A DNA stretch of 64,000 bases from Chitinophaga jiangningensis. GTDB taxonomy: Bacteria; Bacteroidota; Bacteroidia; Chitinophagales; Chitinophagaceae. Within the stretch, counting starts at the first letter, position 1, and each line of letters opens with the position of its first letter. The notes under the pieces are model-generated. The model was not told where the DNA came from, ran no database searches, and worked only from the letters and a program-made list of their open reading frames with translations. Positions 35,646 through 44,575 of this stretch are shown one piece after another. The position numbers and the translations under genes are program-made. The stretch is taken from positions 62,001-126,000 of the forward strand of contig NZ_FRBL01000009.1 of the NCBI RefSeq assembly GCF_900142605.1. The letters are read 5' to 3'.

Positions 35646-38600
35646 TTAGAAGTTAGCTTTAATACTGAAGGTGAATTCCGCCGGAGGCGTCAGCAACAGT
35701 GTATAAGTGCTTAAATCGCTCGCATACTCCGGGTCCACCTTTTCCCTGTTGAACAGGAATACACCCAGGTTGCGGGCCTGTGCCGTAAGGGTGATCTGCT
35801 GGGCATGCAACTTAGCCGTCAGTGTTTTGGGAACAGTATAGTTCAGCAGCAGTTCGTTAAAGCGTATGTTCGAGGCCGTAGCCACGTGGATATCCGCATA
35901 GCGGATGTAATTGTCGTACACCGTTAACCCGGTTTGACTCGCGGGCATCGCTGCCACATCGGTGGTTAGCTCGTCCCCTGGCTGCTGCCAGCGTTTACTC
36001 CAATCCTTATGTACTTCGTTTACTGATTCAAACAAGCGGGTATACTGCAACTGCGGCACGCGGAAGTGATGTCCGAACTTATAGGTAAAGCCGGCGGTTA
36101 AAGCAAATGCCTTATATCCCACATTAAAGAACAGGCCACCGTAATGTGGGGGAACGGTAGTACCCTGGTAAACCAATGCGGCGGTGCTGGTCATTTCCTT
36201 CGTATAGTCTACCGCGTTACCCTTTTCATCAAACACCCGTGGTGCACCGGTGGCACTTAGTCCTGCCCAGCGATAACTATACAGGTAGTTCAAGGGTTTG
36301 CCAGCTTGTGCTATACCGGCCGTATAGGCCCCCACGGTAGGATTAGGGAAATCTACACTGATCACCTTATTGCTGTTATAACTGTAGTTGAGCGTAGTAC
36401 TCACGTTCACGGCACGCTTCACTATCACACCGGTAAGTGCTACATCTACCCCACTATTACGCATGCTGGCATAGTTGATATAAGCACTGTTGAAACCATA
36501 GGTGCCGTTTACCGTGGCATTGCCCAGCAAGTCAGTGCTCAGGCGATTGTAGTAATCTATACTACCTCTAAGGCGACTTCCGATCAGTACATAGTCCAGT
36601 CCTAAATTCCTGACCGTTGTTTTTTCCCAGCGCAGCAATGGGTTTGCCGGATTGGAGATGTAACCGTAGTTGAGGTTCGTTTGTGCGTCCCTGTCTACTT
36701 TGGCAATCAGGAAGGGACTGGTACTTTTATCGACGTTACCGTTGATACCGTAGGTGGCACGTACTATCAGCACTGCAAAAGGGCTGTTTGCCAGAAAGGC
36801 TTCCTTATGGGCCTGCCAGCTGATTCCGGAGGACCATAACCACACGTTTCTATATTTGTCGCTGCTGCCAAACAGGTTGGTTTTATCCAGTCTGGCGCTG
36901 GCATTTAAGGAGTATTTATCCAGGTAGGTGTACCCTGCGTTGGAAAAGATGGATACAAAGCGATTTTTCGTATCGGTAAACAGGGTGGCATCGCGGATAT
37001 AAGAGGTAGTACCCAGGATATTCGTATAGCCATTTAAATAATCGAGGTTGGCGTACTGTAAGGTAGCAGGGTCGTATCCATACTTCACCATGCTGGACGA
37101 TTTACCGCTCACCTCCCGGATTTCCAGGCCGGCTATGGCCGTCAGGCTATGGTCCTCGCTGCCGATGTTATTGTCAAACTTCAGCTGGTTGCGGAGGGTA
37201 TGGGTTTGCAAATGTGTTTCTGCCAGACTGTAAATACTTCCTTTTGGTAAGCCACTAACGAGCTTTCCGTTTTTAACAACCGTGGAAAAATTGACCTGGT
37301 TACGGACATTGTAGCTTTCCTCATTTTCCAGCACTGTATTGGTGCTGCTGTAGTTTTCATATTGGTAGGAGCTGTTGAACGAGAACCCTTTTGGCAGTTC
37401 GTAGGTTAGCCCTGCTACCGCCGTCAGGTTCCTGTTTTGCGTGGTATTGTTGTTATTACGGAACTCCCGCAGCAGGTTAAAATCCCAATCGTACGGGTAG
37501 CCGGATTTAAGGAGCGCATCTTTATCTGCCTGATAAAAAGTTTGTGGTTGAGGGACATACCGGCCGTTTGCATCCTGCAGCTGCTGATACGGCAAAAGCT
37601 TGTTCAGGTCATTCAATTGCAGCCCGTTGTTGGTGGTATTGATCAGGACGAAGTTCAGCCCCATATCCAGGTGTAGCTTTTTGGTGAGGGCGGTGGTCTG
37701 GAACAGGTCCGCTGAAAATCTTTCCGTGCCTGTCTGTTTCATATAGGTGGGCACGTTATCGTAGCTAAAAGATCCGCGGGTACTGCTTTTTTCGCCTTTG
37801 GCGCCAATGGACAGACTATATTGCTGCCGCAGTGTATTACGCATAAACAGATCGCTAAAGGAATTAATTGCATCATACTGGCGCAGTGAGTCCACTATGG
37901 CCGGGGCCTTGGCGGGATTGTTGAGCCAGGCATCTGCAACGGGGCTAATGGCATTCCTTGGTTTCCCATATAGCGTAGTGAGTTTTTTATCTACCTTATA
38001 TTTTTCAAAATCCATGAAGGTGGCGGAGGAGGCAAATGGGATATCATCCAGGTCAGGCTTTTTGGTAAAAGCGAGGGAGGAGCTGAAGCTCACATCCAGT
38101 GATTTCCTGGATGCGGCGCCCCTTTTGGTTTGGATAACGATCACGCCGTTGGCGGCACGTACGCCCCAGATGGAGGCCGCGGAGGCATCGCGAAGCACGG
38201 TAATGCTTTCCACATCATTGGGGTTGATGGTATTGATATCTCTTTCTACGGGGAAGCCATCGACTACCAGCAGCGGGCTGGAATTAGCCAGGAAAGTGCT
38301 TTTACCGCGAATGGTCATGGTGCCGTCGGTGTTGACGAGCAGGCCTGGTACCTGGCCTTGCAGGTAACTGGTAAGACTATAATTATTTCTTTTTTCCAGT
38401 GTTGCATTATTGACCACCCCGAAGGAGCCGGCAGCACGTTCGCTGGAAAGTCGCTGGTATCCGGTGTTTACCACCGCAATTTCTTTGAGTCGCGATACCC
38501 CGGGCTGCAATTGTATGCGGCCAAGGGCAACCGGCTGCCCTTTTACATCCACAGGCACCGCCAGTTTCTCGAAGCCTACGCATGAGGCCTCCAGCGTATA

Positions 38601-39107
38601 TTTGCCCGGCCCTACCCCGCTGATAGTAAAAAAGCCCTGCTCATCGCTTACGGCGCCTTTGGCTGCCGGCGATAGTTGCACGGTTACGAATGGCAGTGGT
38701 GCTCCCTGCTGGTCGGTGATCTGACCCGTAACCGTGATAGTGGCCTGCTCCTGCAACTGATTATCTGTGGCAGGTTTCAGGCGCAGAAAAATATTCTTCC
38801 CGGAAATTTTCCACTCCACAGGTTGGTTCTTAAAGCAAGCTGCCAGTGCATTTTCCAGTGAAACAGCGTGCAGGTTGAGTGTTACCTTCCCTATCTGCCG
38901 GATGATATGTTCATCATAAAAAAACACATAGCCGGTTTGCTTTTTCACTTCTTTAAAAAACTGTTCCACTGGTACATTATTCAGTGTCACATTTACCTGC
39001 TGGGAATAGGCGGCAGTGCTCAGCTGTATAAACAGCAGCAGCAGGACGCTGAAAATTTTAATCCGCCGTGGTGGCAAGCTCGCAGGGACCTTTGGTTGAT
39101 GATTCAT
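35646..39107 (-). CDS. SusC/RagA family TonB-linked outer-membrane transporter with STN domain
   Basis: 1153 residues. Signal to ~36, then a secretin/TonB N-terminal (STN) signalling domain (~38-112), a carboxypeptidase-regulatory-like domain (~124-207), the plug (~225-335, with SSPLLVVDGFPVERDINTINPND) and a ~22-strand barrel. The STN domain is the part that contacts the FecR anti-sigma factor, so import can switch on the operon. The gene lies 24 bp after FecR and 10 bp before SusD. It imports an unknown ligand using TonB energy. Confidence 0.95.
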   Translation of the reverse strand: MNHQPKVPASLPPRRIKIFSVLLLLFIQLSTAAYSQQVNVTLNNVPVEQFFKEVKKQTGYVFFYDEHIIRQIGKVTLNLHAVSLENALAACFKNQPVEWKISGKNIFLRLKPATDNQLQEQATITVTGQITDQQGAPLPFVTVQLSPAAKGAVSDEQGFFTISGVGPGKYTLEASCVGFEKLAVPVDVKGQPVALGRIQLQPGVSRLKEIAVVNTGYQRLSSERAAGSFGVVNNATLEKRNNYSLTSYLQGQVPGLLVNTDGTMTIRGKSTFLANSSPLLVVDGFPVERDINTINPNDVESITVLRDASAASIWGVRAANGVIVIQTKRGAASRKSLDVSFSSSLAFTKKPDLDDIPFASSATFMDFEKYKVDKKLTTLYGKPRNAISPVADAWLNNPAKAPAIVDSLRQYDAINSFSDLFMRNTLRQQYSLSIGAKGEKSSTRGSFSYDNVPTYMKQTGTERFSADLFQTTALTKKLHLDMGLNFVLINTTNNGLQLNDLNKLLPYQQLQDANGRYVPQPQTFYQADKDALLKSGYPYDWDFNLLREFRNNNNTTQNRNLTAVAGLTYELPKGFSFNSSYQYENYSSTNTVLENEESYNVRNQVNFSTVVKNGKLVSGLPKGSIYSLAETHLQTHTLRNQLKFDNNIGSEDHSLTAIAGLEIREVSGKSSSMVKYGYDPATLQYANLDYLNGYTNILGTTSYIRDATLFTDTKNRFVSIFSNAGYTYLDKYSLNASARLDKTNLFGSSDKYRNVWLWSSGISWQAHKEAFLANSPFAVLIVRATYGINGNVDKSTSPFLIAKVDRDAQTNLNYGYISNPANPLLRWEKTTVRNLGLDYVLIGSRLRGSIDYYNRLSTDLLGNATVNGTYGFNSAYINYASMRNSGVDVALTGVIVKRAVNVSTTLNYSYNSNKVISVDFPNPTVGAYTAGIAQAGKPLNYLYSYRWAGLSATGAPRVFDEKGNAVDYTKEMTSTAALVYQGTTVPPHYGGLFFNVGYKAFALTAGFTYKFGHHFRVPQLQYTRLFESVNEVHKDWSKRWQQPGDELTTDVAAMPASQTGLTVYDNYIRYADIHVATASNIRFNELLLNYTVPKTLTAKLHAQQITLTAQARNLGVFLFNREKVDPEYASDLSTYTLLLTPPAEFTFSIKANF

Positions 39108-39131
39108 GATAGTTGGTTTTTGGTTGCCCTC

Positions 39132-40259
39132 TTAAGGGATAATAATTACTTTATTGCCGGTGACTTTCGTATGTATACCGCTCATGGAGAGGCCTGTCAA
39201 CACTTCGGACAATTTGGATGTCCTGGAAATTTCTCCACTGAACTTTTGTGCAGGTGGCAGGCCTTCGTAGCTCACTTCGATATCGTACCAGCGGGCTATC
39301 TGCTGCATTACTTCCTGTACAGATGCTTGTTTGAACCGGAAGTAACCATTCATCCAGGCGGTGGCCAGTTCGGTATCTGCCTGATCCACGATGCGGATCA
39401 TTTGTTTGCCGGAGCTGGCATTAACTGATTGCTGGCCTGGTTCGAGGATAACAGTGTTGGCACTGCTAACCTTTACCTTGCCCTGCAGGAGTGTAGTCGT
39501 TAACGTTTGTTGCTCCGTATATGCGTTGACGTTAAACTTTGTACCGAGTACTTCTATGGCGGTATTTGCGGCCATTACAATAAATGGCTGCTGTGTGTTT
39601 GTGGCAATATCAAAGTAGGCTTCCCCCTGTACTTCCACGCGGCGTTCCTTGCCGGGAAAACTTGCCGGGAAGCGCAGGCTGGACATGGCGTTGAGCCATA
39701 CCTTTGAGCCGTCGGGAAGGGTAAGCCGGTACTGTCCGCCTTTAGGGGTGGTAAGTGTGTTAAATTCCGGTTGCCCCTCGCTTTGGCGGCCGCCAGTATA
39801 TACCAGCATCCCTCCTTTTTGCTGGCTCACCTGTGTACTTCCCTGGGTGGCGAGGTGCCTATTGGAAGCTGAATCGAGGGTGAGCGTGGTGCCGTTGCCC
39901 AGGGTGAGCGTAGCTTTATTGCTGCCAGGCAGCAAGTCTGCCACTGTTGTGATGGCAGGTGCAGGCGTATGTTTGGGCAGGAGCATCCAGGTGGCCACAG
40001 CGGCGAGGAGCAGGATGGCGGCGGCGTATCGTAGCCATGGGCGGCGATATAATGGCACTACCTGTGGTAGTATACCAATAGCACGATCGATTTTTTGTTT
40101 GAGATCCGCCTGAGTTTCCAGGCGGCGCGCTCCTTCCAGTGTCCATTGGTAGTCATCCTGGAGGGCATGGTACCATTGCTCCACTGCAGCCTTCTCTTCC
40201 GGTGTGCAGCGGTTGTCCAGGTATTTACCCAATAATGACTTTGCCTCATGTTTGTCCAT
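39132..40259 (-). CDS. FecR-family anti-sigma factor
   Basis: 375 residues. The N-terminal ~70 residues are cytoplasmic and would bind the sigma factor. There is one membrane helix (~76-94, YAAAILLLAAVATWMLL). The periplasmic part holds the FecR domain ('TTPKGGQYRLTLPDGSKVWLNAMSSLRFP') and a C-terminal DUF4974-like domain (GYFRFKQASVQEVMQQIARWYDIEV). It carries the signal from the STN domain of the transporter to the sigma factor. It is 71 bp after the sigma gene and 24 bp before the SusC gene. Confidence 0.94.
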   Translation of the reverse strand: MDKHEAKSLLGKYLDNRCTPEEKAAVEQWYHALQDDYQWTLEGARRLETQADLKQKIDRAIGILPQVVPLYRRPWLRYAAAILLLAAVATWMLLPKHTPAPAITTVADLLPGSNKATLTLGNGTTLTLDSASNRHLATQGSTQVSQQKGGMLVYTGGRQSEGQPEFNTLTTPKGGQYRLTLPDGSKVWLNAMSSLRFPASFPGKERRVEVQGEAYFDIATNTQQPFIVMAANTAIEVLGTKFNVNAYTEQQTLTTTLLQGKVKVSSANTVILEPGQQSVNASSGKQMIRIVDQADTELATAWMNGYFRFKQASVQEVMQQIARWYDIEVSYEGLPPAQKFSGEISRTSKLSEVLTGLSMSGIHTKVTGNKVIIIP

Positions 40260-40330
40260 ACAATACTGTTTCCTATAGCATTAGTGACATGAAGGAAGTA
40301 GTAGTGGTAGAGAAAAAGAAAATATTTTTT

Positions 40331-40930
40331 TTAGTGGACCGGCGGAATGAGGGATAGCAAGGCAATAATGGCCACGGGCGCGTATCCTACCTGGTTGCGC
40401 AGTCGCGCTAGTGCGTTGCTGATTTGCTTGCGTACCGTTTCTTCGCTGATGCCCAGCAGGGTCGCAATTTCCCGGTACGACAGCTGCTCTTTGCGACTCA
40501 GATTAAATATTTCCCTCATTTTGTCCGGGAGGTCATGGATAGCCTGTTCTATTTTCTCTTCCAGATTGCGCATATGGAGCAGGGTTTCAGGGGATGGTAC
40601 CCCACCGTTGTCCAGCTGATCAGACAAGCGTTGCAGGTAATTGGAACGGGTGATATTCCTTTCTATATTCCTGATGGCCATATAGCGGGCACTGTTGTAG
40701 AGGTAGGTGGATAGTGCATATTGGATCTCCAGTTTACTTTTGTTTTTCCAGAGAGATACAAATAACTCCTGCACAATATCTTCTGCTTCCGAGTAAACCC
40801 TTACTGCCTTCATTACGTGCTGCATCAGCGGGTACCAGTATTTGTTATATATGGCGGTAAATGCATCATGGTCCCCGGCTTTCATCAGATCCAGCAGCGT
40901 AGCATCATCGGTGGCAGCATAGTTAATCAT
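40331..40930 (-). CDS. ECF RNA polymerase sigma factor of the SusCD locus
   Basis: 199 residues with sigma region 2 (YWYPLMQHVMKAVRVYSEAE, ~31-50), region 4 and its helix-turn-helix (LSYREIATLLGISEETVRKQ, ~150-170). After the DNA-binding domain is a hydrophobic tail (GYAPVAIIALLSLIPP). Such a tail, possibly a membrane anchor, is seen in some Bacteroidota ECF factors. It heads the sigma - FecR - SusC - SusD - TlpA - TlpA operon and probably drives it. Confidence 0.93.
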   Translation of the reverse strand: MINYAATDDATLLDLMKAGDHDAFTAIYNKYWYPLMQHVMKAVRVYSEAEDIVQELFVSLWKNKSKLEIQYALSTYLYNSARYMAIRNIERNITRSNYLQRLSDQLDNGGVPSPETLLHMRNLEEKIEQAIHDLPDKMREIFNLSRKEQLSYREIATLLGISEETVRKQISNALARLRNQVGYAPVAIIALLSLIPPVH

Positions 40931-40976
40931 TCACAAGTGCTTATGGCGGTAAAAATAGAAAAAAAGCATTAATTCC

Positions 40977-40984
40977 TATCTTTG
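40977..40984 (+). promoter_or_regulatory. Candidate -7 promoter box (TATCTTTG)
   Basis: TATCTTTG matches the Bacteroidota -7 consensus TAnnTTTG exactly and lies 28 bases before the ATG at 41013. No clear -33 TTG is found at the expected distance, so this is a moderate call for the promoter of the following small secreted protein. Confidence 0.45.
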
Positions 40985-41012
40985 ACCTCCATGCTTTAAA
41001 AATTAACCGCAT

Positions 41013-41450
41013 ATGAATTGGAAAAATGCCCTTACTTTTTTCTGTACCCTGTTTGCAGCTACTGCCACTTTTGCGCAATCGGCGCCGGGAAAAACCCTGA
41101 CACCAGGTAAGCACAACTTCACCCTGCAATGGATTAGCTGGGACGTACCTGGCAAAATCAACATCACAAAAAATGCCGATGGCACCTTTGCTGCAAAAGG
41201 TGATCAGTACAGTGATGATAAAAAAGATTTCGTGACCATTGATGGCACCATTACCCAAACGTCGCCGGCGGAACTGGTGTTTACAGGAACCATCCGCACC
41301 AGGTACAGCAATGTAAATAATGGAGCTGTGTGTGAAAAAACAGGCACCTATCATTTCCTGTCAAAAGGTGCGCGCAAGTACTGGCGGTTGCAGGAAATGG
41401 ATAACTGCGAAGGGAATAACGTGGTGGATTACGTAGATATCTTCTTTTAA
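41013..41450 (+). CDS. Small secreted protein of unknown function
   Basis: 145 residues with a clean signal peptide (MNWKNALTFFCTLFAATATFAQ). The mature ~120 residues are beta-rich and look like a small barrel or jelly-roll ('GKHNFTLQWISWDVPGKINITKNADGTFAAKGDQY'), with two cysteines (in 'GAVCEKTG' and 'MDNCEGNN') that could pair. No family I recognise. It is divergent from the sigma gene and converges with the receptor gene downstream. Confidence 0.7.
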   Translation: MNWKNALTFFCTLFAATATFAQSAPGKTLTPGKHNFTLQWISWDVPGKINITKNADGTFAAKGDQYSDDKKDFVTIDGTITQTSPAELVFTGTIRTRYSNVNNGAVCEKTGTYHFLSKGARKYWRLQEMDNCEGNNVVDYVDIFF

Positions 41451-41496
41451 ATTTCAAGCTACCGCTCAGGGCCGGTGGCCATGAGCGGTGGTAACA

Positions 41497-43932
41497 TTAC
41501 CCTTTGGATTCCTTACTGACGTCATCATTGTTAACCTTCAGTTGTTTCCCCTTCTTCTGCTCAAACACAGACCCAAACTCCCAGTTCAGCGTAATCTTCA
41601 GCGCCTGGTTATAGTAGCCGTTAATTTGCCTTGACAGGAAGGAGGCGGCCTTCAGTACTTCCGCCTGGGCAATGGTTTGATTAAACGGATTGATTGCCGC
41701 AACGGTAATGGTCATCCTGCTTTCCTTTAATTCTTTTTTTGCGGAGAAACTATAGTAGTAACGACTGGTTTTATAGCCCTGGAGTGTTACTATCCTGGTA
41801 TTATATTCCCCGAAAGCCTGCAGGGCAAAGTTTCCCGGCAGTTTGTAGCTGGTATTGATATTAATATCGGCAGCCCAGCCGGTGTTAACGATCATCAGTG
41901 CGGAACTGTTGAAGTCGAGGTGATTGATGTTCAGGTTCGTATTTACATTCCAGTTTTTAGCCAGGCTGAAAGCGCTGCTCAGGTTGAGTCCATATTGCTG
42001 GTTGCCTGCCAGGTTTTCTTTGCGGGTGGTGGCGATACCAGCTGCATCCACGGTGGTGAGTTCGATAATCGAATTGTCTGTTCTTTTGATAAACGCTGCT
42101 GCATTAAGGAAAAAACCGGAGTTGGCGGTCCAGCTATAGGTCAGCTCCCCCTGGTGCATATTTTCAGGCAGCAGGGCCGGATTACCCGTGCTGACATTGC
42201 GAGGGTCGCTGGCGTCGGCATTAGGATTCAGGTCCCAGATGTAAGGCCTGGTGAGTCGTTTGGTATAACTACCCGTTAGTGTATGCTGCTCCGTAAGTTT
42301 TTTTGTGAGAGATGCCGTAGGTATCAGGTTCAGGAAGTCATTCTTAAAGGTGGTACCGGCGCGGTGGAAGGTACCATGGATATCCGTGTGCTCGAGTCGG
42401 CCACCGGCTTCGGTGTACCAGTTACGGGGCAGTTTCATTTTAATCAGCAGGTAACCTGCTACTACCTGTTGCGCATATACGAAGTTATCAGAGCGGGCCG
42501 CTATCAACGCCGGCGTTGCGGGAGCTGCGGCCGCCCAGACATTGTATTTATTGTCCGCATTACGGAAAATGGATTTCAGTCCGCCTTCCAGCAGGTATTT
42601 ATCATTGCGGGTGAGTGGCTGGGTATAATCTGCCTGGAAAGTCCATTCGTGGTTATAGGTGATGCCTTCGTTGATTTCTGTATAGCGCAGCTCATGGTCG
42701 GCGGACTGCTGGTTGGTATAGCCGGTGGTTTCTTTGCCCGGGCTGTATTGGGCCAGCAGCGTGATTTCCTGGCCGGGATGCCGCAGCCGGCGATTATAGC
42801 CCAGGGCGATGTCGGTGCCGATGAAGCGTTCCTTGTTTTTTACCTGCTGGGCGTACTCGTCTGTGAGTATACCAGTGGCATTGTAGATCCGACTGGTTTG
42901 ATGATAGCTACCCGGCCAGTTTTCGATCCAGGTGTTTACGTTCAGACTGAATTCGCTGAGTGAGTCGGGAGTAAAGCCCAGGGTAAATTCACCGGAGCCG
43001 TGCGGCATGATGTTGTCTTTTGCATTATCCTGGTGAGTGGTAGATTCCGGCGTCCCGTCTGCTGCAAAGGCCGTTCTTTCCATACTGGTAACGGACTTGG
43101 AGCGGAGTCGGTGGATATGTGCATAGGCGCTCATATTCCATTTATCGTTGGAGAATGAAATGCGTGGGTTCACCGCCTGTTCCCAGTTGCTGGCAGTGGC
43201 TTCCAGCGCACCACTGAAGCTGTCCTGCCCTTTTTTGGTGATGATATTGATTACGCCGGCAGCGCCTTCCGCATCATATTTTGCGGAGGGAGAAGTAATG
43301 ATCTCTACGGATTTAATGATGCTGGCGGGGATCATATTCAGTGCATCGGCGGGACTGCGGGCAATTTGCCCGGAGAACTTACCATTGATGAGGATTTTGA
43401 GGGTACTGCTTCCCCTCATGGAGACGTTGCCTTGCGGATCTACGTTGAGGGCGGGTGCTTTGCGCAGTACATCGGCGGCGGTGCCGCCTTTGAGGCTGAT
43501 GTCATTTTCTGCGTTAAATACCAGCATACCCGGTTTCTGCTCTACGAGCTGTTTGCGGGCAATAATCTCTACCTCTCCCAGGTCCTGCGCGGAGGATTGC
43601 AGGAAGAGAGTATCCAGCGTGTAAACCTCCTTTCCATTATCGGCTTGCAGGGAGGTGGTCAGCTTCTGATAGCCTACAGAGGTAACAATTACGTGTAGGG
43701 CTGTCCGTTGGTGCAGCTGCAGCCGGAAGGAACCGTTTTCGCCGGAATAGGCGGCTGTAAGCGGTGTTTGCTGCCCGTTAGTAATACCGATGGTGGCATA
43801 GGGTACCGGCTGGCGGGTGGTGGCATCTGCCACTACTCCTCTGATCGTATAGCCGGCCGGGTTAGTTTGTGCAAAGCTGGCGATAGGTATACAACTAAAT
43901 AAATACAGGGTTATTAATTTTCCGTTCAACAT
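41497..43932 (-). CDS. TonB-dependent-receptor-like outer-membrane beta-barrel protein
   Basis: 811 residues. Signal to ~21, then a carboxypeptidase-regulatory-like Ig domain (~28-105, 'GVVADATTRQPVPYATIGI'), a plug domain (~120-235, 'LRKAPALNVDPQGNVSMRGSS' and 'VEIITSPSAKYDAEGAAGVINI') and a long barrel of the outer-membrane-beta-barrel-3 type. Unlike the SusC protein it has no partner SusD, sigma or FecR gene. The ligand is unknown. The last residues are not the usual aromatic but a charged tail (NNDDVSKESKG). Confidence 0.85.
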   Translation of the reverse strand: MLNGKLITLYLFSCIPIASFAQTNPAGYTIRGVVADATTRQPVPYATIGITNGQQTPLTAAYSGENGSFRLQLHQRTALHVIVTSVGYQKLTTSLQADNGKEVYTLDTLFLQSSAQDLGEVEIIARKQLVEQKPGMLVFNAENDISLKGGTAADVLRKAPALNVDPQGNVSMRGSSTLKILINGKFSGQIARSPADALNMIPASIIKSVEIITSPSAKYDAEGAAGVINIITKKGQDSFSGALEATASNWEQAVNPRISFSNDKWNMSAYAHIHRLRSKSVTSMERTAFAADGTPESTTHQDNAKDNIMPHGSGEFTLGFTPDSLSEFSLNVNTWIENWPGSYHQTSRIYNATGILTDEYAQQVKNKERFIGTDIALGYNRRLRHPGQEITLLAQYSPGKETTGYTNQQSADHELRYTEINEGITYNHEWTFQADYTQPLTRNDKYLLEGGLKSIFRNADNKYNVWAAAAPATPALIAARSDNFVYAQQVVAGYLLIKMKLPRNWYTEAGGRLEHTDIHGTFHRAGTTFKNDFLNLIPTASLTKKLTEQHTLTGSYTKRLTRPYIWDLNPNADASDPRNVSTGNPALLPENMHQGELTYSWTANSGFFLNAAAFIKRTDNSIIELTTVDAAGIATTRKENLAGNQQYGLNLSSAFSLAKNWNVNTNLNINHLDFNSSALMIVNTGWAADININTSYKLPGNFALQAFGEYNTRIVTLQGYKTSRYYYSFSAKKELKESRMTITVAAINPFNQTIAQAEVLKAASFLSRQINGYYNQALKITLNWEFGSVFEQKKGKQLKVNNDDVSKESKG

Positions 43933-44185
43933 GCTACAGGTTATAAGTAAACTGTAAAAATCGCCTATGGGGGATGTATGTGTTTATGGAAACGGGAGAA
44001 AGATTTATGGAATGCGGAAAAATTTTGAGAAGGGAACCCAAAGGGGTACACGAAGAAAGATGCCAATAGCTGCACAGAGGCCAGCCTCCCATGTATTGCC
44101 ATGACAGTTCCTTGTCTCTTTTATGGATATCTTAATTTCTCGCTTAAAAAATTGAAGAAAGGGACCGTTCAAATTCCGAAGCTAA

Positions 44186-44575
44186 CTATTTTTCGGATTT
44201 TTCGGATGACACGGTGTCAATCTTTCTAAAAGCAGCCGTCGAAATCTGTTTGTATTCAAGCTGCCCGGGATATTTCAATGCCAGTTCTATTCGCGCCTCT
44301 TCCGCCCTGTTTTTTTCTTTAGTCATTTCCAGTTCATGGTCCATAATTTTGGCCTTATGAGTAACCCATGCTTCGATAATAGCCTGAATCGTTTGCAAGG
44401 CCCGTTTACCACCTAAGGCTGTCACGATAGCAATGATGATAGGTTCTTTATGAGTTCCTGGCTGCTGTTCATATACTTCATTAAACAGCAATGAATCATC
44501 GATTGAATAGGCATATTTCAAAAATGCAGTATATTCATGACTGTCATTTAATTTAATACGAAGTTTAGGTTCCAT
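44186..44575 (-). CDS. Small partner protein of the HExxH cassette, EACC1-like pattern
   Basis: 129 residues, overlapping the 654-residue gene by 11 bp (its ATG at 44575 precedes the TAA at 44565-44567), so translation is coupled. No signal peptide. The central part (~42-72) reads 'KEPIIIAIVTALGGKRALQT' then 'IIEAWVTHKAK', a Gly-Gly turn followed by an amphipathic helix ending in Trp and basic residues. A Lys/Glu-rich coiled-coil-like stretch (~75-105) and a charged tail (KIDTVSSEKSEK) follow. From memory this resembles the 'effector-associated constant component 1' proteins that accompany peptidase or other effectors in bacterial conflict systems. That match is unverified. Both genes are visibly AT-richer than the surroundings. 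Confidence 0.6.
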   Translation of the reverse strand: MEPKLRIKLNDSHEYTAFLKYAYSIDDSLLFNEVYEQQPGTHKEPIIIAIVTALGGKRALQTIQAIIEAWVTHKAKIMDHELEMTKEKNRAEEARIELALKYPGQLEYKQISTAAFRKIDTVSSEKSEK

